The notes under the pieces: model-generated
Databases searched by the model: none
What the model saw: the letters and a program-made list of their open reading frames with translations, nothing else
Told to the model about the DNA's origin: nothing
Shown: positions 1 through 5,547 of the stretch, in pieces
Layout: every line of letters starts with the position of its first letter
Position numbering within the stretch: position 1 is the stretch's first letter
Made by a program: the position numbers and the translations under genes
Assembly: GCA_905221605.1 (NCBI GenBank)
Contig: CAJNDS010002079.1
Coordinates: 1,370,001 to 1,390,000, forward strand
Direction: 5' to 3'
Source of the DNA: Symbiodinium natans
Lineage: Eukaryota; Sar; Dinophyceae; Suessiales; Symbiodiniaceae
DNA length: 20,000 nt

Positions 1-157
1 CACCCTATCACAACTCAAAACGAAACCAAGCCGGAACCGGCCAAACCAAAGCCAGCCCACCTTCAAACACTTCTGCATCCACCACTGTACTTCGGACTAA
101 TACCTATTATGCTTTCCGATGTCATGGAGCTTGCCTATGAAGATGCCCTGCTGCCAG
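1..157 (+). CDS. Exon (5' end cut by window edge) of unrecognised membrane protein gene
   Basis: The + strand is open from base 1 to 157 in the frame starting at base 1. The peptide starts Lys/Pro-rich (KPEPAKPKPAHLQ) and continues into LYFGLIPIMLSDVMELAYED, then ALLP. The exon ends after one base of a codon at CCAG|GTAACA, a good donor, leaving phase 1. The next exon candidate at 1289 starts with exactly the two bases needed. Fifty-two open codons with a clean donor make this one of the stronger exon calls here. I do not recognise the protein family. The upstream part of the gene lies outside the window. The following intron would be 1,131 bp. Confidence 0.6.
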
Positions 158-177
158 GTAACATTTAAGAAGATGTC

Positions 178-862
178 TTGAGAAAGGCATTAGAATTAGA
201 AGTTTTGGAGAGAAAAATTAGGTTTCGCGTTGGGGGGCATCCTCGGCCGCAGGGCCTTTTCATCGTCTCTATTCTCTTTGCCGGAGTGTCGAGAATGTAC
301 GGTGACAGACCTGTTGTTCTAAAGATACCGCGCGAAGGTCATGTCAAGAAGCTTCCGAGAGAAACACCAGGTTTGACGTTGAGGTGAAAGGCCTGTTGTT
401 CTGAAGAAATCGTAGAAGGTCATGTCTAGAGGCTTGGAGAGAAGAAACCAGGTGTTGCATTTGGGGAAGTCTTCGGCCTGAGGGCCTTCTCATTGTTTCT
501 GTTCTTTTGCCGGAGTGTCAAAGCTGCATGGCAAAAGGCTTGTTGCTCTAAAGAGACCTTGTGAACTTCCGAAAGAAAAAACCAGGTTTTGCGTTGGGGG
601 ACGTCTTCGGCCGGAGAGCCTTCTCATTGTTTCTATTTTCCACCGATTGTCAAGGAATTGATTTCTAAAGATGCCGTGTGAAGGTCATGAGAAAATCAGG
701 TTTGCGTTGGGGGATGTCTTCGGCCGGGGGGCTTTCTCGTTGTTTCTATTCTCTTTGCCGGAGTGTCAAGGCTGCGTGGCAAAAGGCCTGTTGTTCTAAA
801 GATACCGTGTGAAGGTCATGTCTAGAAGCTTCCGAGAGAAAAAACGGGTTTGACGTTGGGGG
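178..862 (+). repeat. Degenerate tandem repeat, about five units of roughly 80-150 bp
   Basis: Recurring blocks include variants of TTTGCGTTGGGGG (near 222, 370, 453, 588, 702 and 849), TCTTCGGCCGGAGGGCC, TTTGCCGGAGTGTC, GGCCTGTTGTTCTAAAG and GAAGGTCATG. Units differ by substitutions and indels. The array lies in the presumed first intron (158-1288). A 69-codon open frame at 178-387 runs through repeat units and has no independent support. No telomere-like heptamers occur in this stretch. Confidence 0.85.
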
Positions 863-1200
863 GAAGGCCCGGGCCCGAAGGGCATGGCCCGGCCAGCCCC
901 CAACAGAATTCGGAAAGGGGGGGGGGGGGTAACCGTTTTAAAGGCCCGGGCCCCCCCGAAATTGAGTTCGGATATTCGGTTTAAAGGCCCGGGCAGCCCC
1001 CAAATTGACTTCGGATAAGGGGGGGGGGGTTATCCGTTTTAAAGGCCGGGGCCCCCCGAAATTGAGAGCCCCCAAATTGACTTCGGAGAGGCGGGGGGTA
1101 TCCATTTTAAAGGCCCCGGCCCCCCCCCCCGAAATTGAGTTCGGATAGGGGCCCGAAATTGAATTCGGATAGGGGGGGGGTATCCGTTTTAAAGGGCGCG
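862..1200. repeat. GC-rich tandem repeat with G and C homopolymer runs
   Basis: Units read roughly GGCCCGGGCCCCCC, then GAAATTGAGTTCGGATA, then a run of about 6-14 G, then TATCCGTTTTAAAG. At least five units are present with variable G/C tract lengths and partial deletions. TCGGATA and TATCCG on either side of the G tract are nearly inverse-complementary, so each unit can fold around it. Tract lengths may be unreliable in an assembly. Confidence 0.85.
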
Positions 1201-1288
1201 CCTCCGCACAGCAAAATGGCCAGGTTCAGGGTAGTGCAATCTATATCAGGGACTTGCTAGACGACTCTAGCTAGGCGACTCTCCTCAG

Positions 1289-1371
1289 GGGTATTGCCTG
1301 CAAGCTTCGCAGCCCAGCTCAGCCTGCTTGGTCTCCCTGCCGCTCGACAGCGCCCGCCTACCCCAACAGAA
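1289..1371 (+). CDS. Exon 2 candidate of the membrane protein gene
   Basis: The acceptor is CTCCTCAG|GG and the donor GAA|GTGAGA, a near-consensus donor. The exon has two leading bases, which complete the codon begun at 157 (giving Gly), then 27 open codons: VLPASFAAQLSLLGLPAARQ followed by RPPTPTE. It ends in phase 0, as the next exon requires. Alternative frames are also open, so the frame choice rests on the phase match and the hydrophobic Ala/Leu-rich composition. Confidence 0.55.
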
Positions 1372-1390
1372 GTGAGAGGGGCGGCGGGCG

Positions 1391-1566
1391 GGTTTAGGGT
1401 TTAGGGTTTAGGGTTTAGGGTTTAGGGTTTAGGGTTTAGGGTTTAGGGTGTAGGGTGTAGGGTGTAGGGTTTAGGGTTTAGGGTTTAGGGTTGAGGGTTG
1501 AGGGTTGAGGGTTTAGGGTTTAGAGTTTAGGGTTTAGGGTTTAGGGCTTAGGGTTTAGGTAAGGGT
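1391..1566 (+). repeat. TTTAGGG telomere-like array
   Basis: About 24 heptamers, mostly perfect TTTAGGG, with grouped variants (GTGTAGGG near 1447-1468, TTGAGGG near 1491-1510). TTTAGGG is the Arabidopsis-type telomere unit, also reported from dinoflagellates. The array lies inside the presumed intron 1372-1701, together with a dispersed element (1574-1638) and a short CCCTAAA array (1639-1690). Confidence 0.95.
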
Positions 1567-1573
1567 TGGGGGG

Positions 1574-1638
1574 TTCCCTTATGATCCCATTAAAGCCAAA
1601 AAGGGTACCCGCTTTTTTCCCTAGGCTGCTCCTGGGTC
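1574..1638 (+). repeat. Dispersed 65-72 bp element, copy 1 of 3
   Basis: Conserved blocks in order: TCCCTTAT, TTAAAGCCAAAAAGGGTAC, a T-rich tract, then CCTAGGCTGCTCCTGGG. Related copies lie at about 3770-3842 and 17796-17867. All three are in the same orientation and lie in presumed non-coding DNA next to telomere-like repeats. Confidence 0.75.
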
Positions 1639-1701
1639 ACCCTAAACCCTGAACGCTAAACCCTGAACCCTAAACCCTAAACCCTAAACTCCTGCGTCTA
1701 G

Positions 1702-1797
1702 GATGTGTGGGCGTACACTTCCGCCCTCGTCGTCGTTGCATCCATGCTGGGCATGGTGGCGGCCATCGGTTTCTGGATTCGCCGCGGGCACGTCCAG
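1702..1797 (+). CDS. Exon 3 candidate, transmembrane segment
   Basis: The acceptor is GCGTCTAG|GAT and the donor GTCCAG|GTCACC. It has 32 codons, phase 0 at both ends: DVWAYTSALVVVASMLGMVA, then AIGFWIRRGHVQ. The middle is a convincing membrane helix (about residues 5-26) followed by an Arg-Arg stop-transfer-like end. Third codon positions are strongly G/C, unlike the flanking repeats. This is the most convincing membrane exon of the chain. Confidence 0.65.
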
Positions 1798-1853
1798 GTC
1801 ACCTTGTGAACCCTAAACTCTGAGCCAGTAAACCCCTTTAACCCCAAACTCCA

Positions 1854-2084
1854 AAACCCTGTTCCTGCACCGAACCACCCTAAACCCCAAACCCCAAACC
1901 CGAAACCCCAAACCCCGAACCTTCAACTAAACCCTAAGCCCTAAACCCTAAACCCTAAACCCTACCCCTACCCCTACACCCTACAGCCTATAAAGGTGAA
2001 CTGGCTCATCCACACCTGCACCAATCTCGGCATCCTAGCGAATCTCTTTGCCGTCTCCGTGGTGTCGGTGCAGGAACAGGGTTT
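1854..2084. repeat. Perfect 20-bp inverted repeat spanning an intron and an exon end
   Basis: AAACCCTGTTCCTGCACCGA at 1854-1873 is the exact reverse complement of 2065-2084. The right arm covers the last 16 bases of the exon 1987-2080 plus four bases of the following telomere-like array. The arms are 191 bp apart. The array 1869-1985 between them is made of CCCTAAA, CCCCAAA and CCCCTA variants. Confidence 0.9.
1987..2080 (+). CDS. Exon 4 candidate, transmembrane segment
   Basis: The acceptor is CCTACAG|CCT and the donor CAGG|GTTTAG, whose GT is the start of the adjoining TTTAGGG array. It is open in phase 0 from the start: PIKVNWLIHTCTNLGILANL, then FAVSVVSVQEQ, with one base left over (phase 1). 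Residues 6-27 form a second hydrophobic helix. An alternative donor, TCG|GTGCAG at 2068, would end the exon in phase 0. Its last bases are part of the inverted repeat at 1854-2084. Confidence 0.55.
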
Positions 2085-2163
2085 AGGGATTAGGGTCTAG
2101 GGTTTAGGGTTTAGGTTTTGGGTTATAGGGGTTTACGGGTTTAGGGTTTAGGGTTTAGGGTTC
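2081..2163 (+). repeat. TTTAGGG array, partly decayed
   Basis: Heptamers with single-base variants (GATTAGGG, TCTAGGG, TTACGGG) fill the start of the presumed intron between exons 1987-2080 and 2196-2314. The rest of the intron is inverted (CCTAAACCCTGAACCC). Confidence 0.9.
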
Positions 2164-2195
2164 CTAAACCCTGAACCCACCAGGGATGGGATGAG

Positions 2196-2314
2196 ATTAT
2201 GTGCATGCCCATCGTCGTTCGCTTCTCCCACTTCGCGAAGCCCACCTGCTGCCCTTCCTGGGCCACCTGGCGACCGGGCTCGCACGTTCCAGCACCTTTC
2301 GAGTCGTCTTTTCG
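2196..2314 (+). CDS. Exon 5 candidate, frame uncertain
   Basis: Phase 1 from the previous exon is met if the acceptor is GATGAG|AT. The reading is then YVHAHRRSLLPLREAHLLPF, LGHLATGLARSSTFRVVFS, ending in phase 0 at TCG|GTTTAG, again with the donor GT given by the repeat. The C-terminal half is hydrophobic. A competing model uses CCAG|GGATGG at 2184 in another open frame (GWDEIMCMPIVVRF...). The acceptor in the preferred model lacks a pyrimidine tract. Confidence 0.4.
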
Positions 2315-2336
2315 GTTTAGGGTTTGGGGGTTGGGG

Positions 2337-2511
2337 TTTAGGGTTTAGGGTTTAGGGTTTAGGGTTTAGGGTTTAGGGTTTAGGGTTTAGGGTTTAGGGT
2401 TTAGGGTTTAGGGTTTAGGGTTTAGGGTTTAGGGTTTAGGGTTTAGGGTTTAGGGTTTAGGGTTTAGGGTTTAGGGTTTAGGGTTTAGGGTTTAGGGTTT
2501 AGGGTTTAGGG
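2337..2511 (+). repeat. Perfect TTTAGGG array, 25 units
   Basis: 175 bp of uninterrupted TTTAGGG, the longest perfect array in the window. Variant units flank it (TTTGGGGG at the left, TTTCGGG at the right). It fills almost the whole presumed intron 2315-2538. Confidence 0.98.
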
Positions 2512-2538
2512 TTTCGGGCACAAACTGGAGAGCCCAAG

Positions 2539-2622
2539 GTGTGCCTGTGTGCCACTGCGGCCCTCTGTGGCCTTGCTGCCGCCGGACTGCTCTTGAAAGC
2601 AGCTTTCTTGCTGCGTAGGTAG
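2539..2622 (+). CDS. Exon 6 candidate, transmembrane segment, possibly terminal
   Basis: In phase 0 after CCCAAG the reading is VCLCATAALCGLAAAGLLLK, then AAFLLRR and a TAG stop at 2620-2622. It is a long hydrophobic helix with a basic end. The same bases also allow a donor (CGTAG|GTAGGG at 2619), which would leave phase 2 and join in frame to the island at 3419 (IGILGLHGFRAPQAY). Whether the gene ends here or goes on cannot be decided from sequence alone. Confidence 0.5.
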   Translation: MCLCATAALCGLAAAGLLLKAAFLLRR

Positions 2623-3254
2623 GGGATTTAGGGTTTAGGGTTTGGGGTTTAGGGTTTAGGGTTTAGGGGTTTATGGTTTCGGGGTAGGTTTAGGTTGTTT
2701 TCGCTTTAGCGAGCTTTAGGGTTTTTGGGTTGTAGGGTTCAGGGTTTAGTGGGTTTGGGGGTTCAGCGGGATTTTCGGCTCAGTGGGTTTTAGGATTTAG
2801 GGTGGTGGGGTTTAGTGGGTTTAGGGTTTTAGGGCTCGACGGGTTTAGGTTGGTAGGGTTGTAGAATTGTAGGGGTGTAGTGTTCTAGCGTGTTTTAGGG
2901 CTTCGTAGGTTTAGGCTTTCAGGGCTTGAGGGTTTAGGGGTTAGGGGGATCAGGTTTTTTCGGGTCTAGGGGGTCCAGGGTTTTCGGGCTTAGTGGGTTC
3001 AGGGTTGTGTGGCTTGAGGCTTTACGGCTTCTAGGGTTTGGTGGATTTAGGGTTTAGGGATTAGTGGGGCTTAGGGTTTGAGGTATGTTAGGGTTTTACT
3101 GGGTTTAGGGTTTCAGGCCCTTAGGGTTCTAGGGTTTTGGGGGTTGAGGCTTTTAGGGCTTTAGGGTCTTTGGGGCTGCAGGGTTTCAGGGTGTTGAGGC
3201 TTGGGTTTCTTGAGGGTTTTGGGGCTCTAGGGTTTCAGGGGTTCAAGGTGTTGG
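2623..3254 (+). repeat. Long decayed telomere-like region
   Basis: G-rich sequence in which TTTAGGG-like units have diverged into TTTTAGGG, TTCAGGG, TTGAGGC, GTAGGG and similar spaced variants. No open reading frame of interest and no other repeat was found. It reads as an old heptamer array degraded by indels. Confidence 0.85.
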
Positions 3255-3391
3255 GTTTAGGGTTTAGGGTTTAGGGTTTAGGGTTTAGGGTTTAGGGTTT
3301 AGGGTTTAGGGTTTAGGGTTTAGGGTGTAGGGTTTAGGGTTTAGGGTTTAGGGTTTAGGGTTTAGGGTTTAGGGTTTAGGGTTTAGGGTTT
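3255..3391 (+). repeat. TTTAGGG array, near perfect
   Basis: About 19 heptamers with a single GTGTAGGG unit, embedded in the decayed region. The contrast between this clean block and its decayed neighbours suggests recent expansion or re-seeding. Confidence 0.97.
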
Positions 3392-3418
3392 GGTGGGTTC
3401 CGGGTTTAGCTGGGTTAG

Positions 3419-3464
3419 GATTGGCATCCTGGGACTCCACGGCTTTCGTGCTCCTCAGGCCTAC
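3419..3464 (+). CDS. Small exon candidate
   Basis: The acceptor is GGGTTAG|GA and the donor CTAC|GTAAAG. All three frames are open over 46 bp. The frame that joins the previous exon in phase reads IGILGLHGFRAPQAY and ends in phase 0; another reads LASWDSTAFVLLRP. The good donor and unique GC-rich sequence between two arrays are the main support. Confidence 0.35.
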
Positions 3465-3477
3465 GTAAAGCCCAATC

Positions 3478-3596
3478 CCTAAGCCCCAAACCCCAAACCC
3501 CAAACCCTAAGCCCCTAAACCCTAAACCCTAAACCCTAAACCCTAAACCCCAAACCCTAAACCCTAAACGCTAAACCCTAAACCCTAAACCCCCCT
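3478..3596 (-). repeat. CCCTAAA array (TTTAGGG on the - strand)
   Basis: Mostly perfect CCCTAAA with CCCCAAA and CGCTAAA variants. It is inverted relative to the array at 3255-3391; the small exon candidate lies between the two. Confidence 0.95.
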
Positions 3597-3641
3597 AAGC
3601 CCTGGCGCTAAACACCCATGGTCCGGGGGCCCGACTCTGAG

Positions 3642-3722
3642 GACCCTGGCCCTGGCTTGTCTTGGGCCGCCATGTCTGCAAAGCGGAGAACCTGAGGAGA
3701 AGAGTGGCTAAGATCGTCAGTG
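3642..3722 (+). CDS. Exon candidate, frame unresolved
   Basis: The acceptor is ACTCTGAG|GA and the donor CAGTG|GTACGC. One frame is open through the donor: PWPWLVLGRHVCKAENLRRR, then VAKIVS, with a basic second half. The other two frames reach stops (TGA at about 3693, TAA at about 3710) and could be terminal exons. Phase does not settle which one continues from 3464. Confidence 0.35.
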
Positions 3723-3769
3723 GTACGCTTTTTTCAACCTTTCCCTTTGTTTAGGGTTCAGGGCTTAGG

Positions 3770-3842
3770 CTCCCTTATTAATTAACCCTCTTGAACCAGA
3801 AAGGGCACCATGTTTACTCCTAGGATGTTCTTGGACCTAGCT
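3770..3842 (+). repeat. Dispersed 65-72 bp element, copy 2 of 3
   Basis: Matches copies 1 and 3 in order: TCCCTTATTAATTAACCC, GAACCAGAAAGGGCACC, a T-rich tract, then TCCTAGGATGTTCTTGGACC. It lies between the exon-like island at 3642 and decayed telomere-like DNA. The remaining unique sequence to 3940 shows no clear feature. Confidence 0.75.
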
Positions 3843-4134
3843 TTTCTTTCATCCGAAATCCTCTGATTCCTAAGCCGCCCACTTCAAGTGTATTTGTTCT
3901 CAACTTGTGTCGCTCTCCGGACAAGAGGCCTGAAATCCTGTTTAGGGTTTCGGGTTTAGGGTTTCCTAAGGCCGAAACTCCCGAAACCCTAAACACGGAG
4001 TCCTAGGCCCGAAATCAAATCCCCAACTTGGGTTTAGGGTCGGCCCCCTGGGTTTAGGGTTTAGGATTTAGGGTTAGGGGTTAGGATTTAGGGTTTAGGA
4101 TTTAGGGTTTAGGGTTTAGGGCTTAGGATTTCAG

Positions 4135-4201
4135 GCTTTTTGAAAGCCCAGGTGAGTCCAGTGCACCCAGCGAGGAGGATCTGGAGTCCACCATGTCGTA
4201 G
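4135..4201 (+). CDS. Candidate terminal exon with acidic tail
   Basis: After the acceptor GGATTTCAG the frame reads LFESPGESSAPSEEDLESTM, then S and a TAG stop at 4199-4201. The Ser/Glu-rich acidic tail and G/C third positions look coding. It needs phase 2 from the previous exon, which I could not supply from 3722, so an exon may be missing or the frame upstream differs. A GTGAGT at 4152 inside it could instead be a donor. Confidence 0.4.
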
Positions 4202-4214
4202 CACGCTGCTGCCT

Positions 4215-4324
4215 GGCGTTTGCAGAGGGTTTAGGGTTTAGGGTTTAGGGTGTCTGTTTTAGAGTTTAGGGTTTGGGGTTTAGGGTTTCGGGGTTCGGGT
4301 TTAGGGTTTAGGGCGTTTGCAGAG
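4215..4324 (+). repeat. Telomere-like array flanked by a 13-bp direct repeat
   Basis: GGCGTTTGCAGAG occurs at 4215-4227 and again at 4312-4324. Between them (4228-4311) are 84 bp of TTTAGGG-type units with variants. Outside the repeat is unique GC-rich sequence on both sides. This is the arrangement left when a repeat tract is inserted at a staggered break. The 60-codon open frame at 4250-4432 reads through the array and is an artefact. Confidence 0.9.
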
Positions 4325-4416
4325 CCGGGGGCTGTCATGGGAAGGGCTCACCAGCAGTCAAGGGTTGCAGGTCCCCCCACCCCTTCCGCTTCTTGGGGAG
4401 GGAGGCTTTCACCTCT

Positions 4417-4493
4417 GAACCCTAAACCCTAAACCCTAAACCTTAAACCCTAAACCCTAAACCCTAAACCCTATACCCTAAACCCTAAACCCA
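4417..4493 (-). repeat. CCCTAAA array
   Basis: About 11 units, nearly perfect, inverted relative to the array at 4228-4311. The unique stretch after it (4494-4545) is open on both strands (for example IPKLYDLGGEFGW on the - strand) and is too short to call. Confidence 0.95.
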
Positions 4494-4603
4494 TCCAAAT
4501 TCGCCGCCAAGGTCGTACAGTTTGGGGATCTCAGACTCCTAGGGTTCAGAGTTTAGGGCTTAGGGCACCCCTAAACCCCCCAACCCTAAACCCTAAGCCT
4601 TAG

Positions 4604-4660
4604 AGTACGATCAAAACTTATGATAAGAAAGGGTCAAAGGTCCACCAGAGTCTGGGACAG
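4604..4660 (+). CDS. Small exon candidate upstream of the retroelement
   Basis: The acceptor is AGCCTTAG|AGT and the donor GGACAG|GTCTTA. It has 19 open codons, phase 0 at both ends: STIKTYDKKGSKVHQSLGQ. The next downstream + strand candidate outside the copia element (12864) also starts in phase 0, so the element would lie in an intron between them. Single short exon, moderate support only. Confidence 0.4.
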
Positions 4661-4763
4661 GTCTTAACTAGGCAGAGTTGTTAAGAAAGGTAGATTTGAG
4701 GTGAGAGTCTCGAAAGCATGTCTTATTCAAGCCTGACCAACCTTTTAACCCTTAACCCTTTAG

Positions 4764-4810
4764 CCCTCCAGTCCTCCAGCCCTCCAGCCCTCCAGCCCTC
4801 CAGCCCTCCA
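4764..4810 (+). repeat. CCCTCCAG microsatellite
   Basis: About five or six tandem copies of the octamer CCCTCCAG with one CCTCCAGT variant at the left. 4661-4763 holds nothing recognisable. 4849-4893 is a short TTTAGGG/CCCTAAA stretch into which the copia element has inserted. Confidence 0.9.
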
Positions 4811-4888
4811 CCACAGCCCTCCTCCAGGCGTGAAACCCAAGGCTTCAGGTTTAGGGTTTAGGATTTAGGGTTTTGGGGGTAATCCTAA

Positions 4889-4893
4889 ACCCT
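4889..4893. repeat. Left target site duplication, ACCCT
   Basis: ACCCT immediately precedes the left LTR and is repeated at 12801-12805 after the right LTR. Removing the element and one copy restores an in-register CCCTAAA array, which supports these exact boundaries. Confidence 0.85.
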
Positions 4894-5101
4894 ATGTGAA
4901 TATGGTAGCCCTGGCCGTCCCTAGTAACCTTAAGAGACCCTAAGAATGAAGGAACCCTGTTCCTACTATGACCCTAAAGAGCCCTGCTCTCCTGCCTTTG
5001 GCTCCCAAGCTCTCTTCCTCGTCCCGCCCTCCCCCGAGCTGCACAAAAAGGGTCGGCGAGCACAAGTGACAGGTTGCCTCGGCACATCTAGCGGATTAAC
5101 A
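4894..5101 (-). repeat. 3' LTR of the copia element (left side)
   Basis: 208 bp, 207 identical to 12593-12800. On the element strand it begins TGTTAATCCGC and ends ATTCACAT. The terminal T after the canonical CA is present in both LTRs and directly adjoins the primer-binding site at the other LTR. Confidence 0.97.
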
Positions 5102-5196
5102 CTCGTCAAATTTTGTCTTTGAAAGTTTTGTCACTTGTGTTCAGAAATCTGTGGTGACTTCATCTTAAGCCATGATAGCGACTGTCTCTTCCCAGC
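5102..5196 (-). other. 3' untranslated part of the element, no clear polypurine tract
   Basis: Between the RNase H stop and the 3' LTR. The bases just upstream of the LTR on the element strand are AAAATTTGACGAG. Only the last six are nearly all purine, so no classic polypurine tract for plus-strand priming is visible. Confidence 0.6.
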
Positions 5197-5547
5197 TCAA
5201 CTCCTAAGGTTCTCTGCCTCGTCGACTAGAGCATAAGTTCCCTCTGACAAACTCTTCCGGAGACTTGTACTATCCATAGTCTTGGTCAGACAGTCCGCCA
5301 GCATTGCTCGTGAATTCACCCATCTCATCTGGCAATTCTCTTGGAGACGTTCTCTCAAAAGCAGACACTCTAACTGAGTACGCAGTTCCACGCAGTTGGG
5401 AACTGCAGTGCGAGTAGAAATGTCATACGCGCTCTTGCAGTCCGTCACCAGAGATGCCTGGGGAGACCTACGCAGAATCAAATCTGGCCGAGTCAAGTCG
5501 ATGTCGGGACTCTTAAACCACTCCCAAAAGAGCCGTAGCCAGGACAT
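5197..5547 (-). CDS. pol: RNase H C-terminal part of copia polyprotein
   Basis: Continues the RNase H domain in a new frame. It starts around SWLRLFWEWF, contains LVTDCKSAYD (third catalytic Asp, residue 36) and WVNSRAMLADCLTK (fourth Asp, residue 85; the copia 'AD.LTK' end), and stops at 5197. The Met at 5547 is probably not a real start: the sequence joins on to the end of the upstream frame near 5530, where a net one-base loss would explain the change. With the upstream frame all four acidic RNase H residues are present. Confidence 0.85.
   Translation of the reverse strand: MSWLRLFWEWFKSPDIDLTRPDLILRRSPQASLVTDCKSAYDISTRTAVPNCVELRTQLECLLLRERLQENCQMRWVNSRAMLADCLTKTMDSTSLRKSLSEGTYALVDEAENLRS

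Noticed and set aside
178-387. 69-codon + strand open frame
   Set aside because: It runs through units of the degenerate tandem repeat, has no donor/acceptor logic and no protein-like composition.
1391-2515. A true chromosome end
   Set aside because: Arrays occur in both orientations throughout the window, are short, and alternate with unique DNA, so they are interstitial. The window could still be subtelomeric, which cannot be judged from here.
4250-4432. 60-codon + strand open frame rich in GLGFR
   Set aside because: It is the translation of TTTAGGG repeats; such peptides arise automatically from the heptamer.
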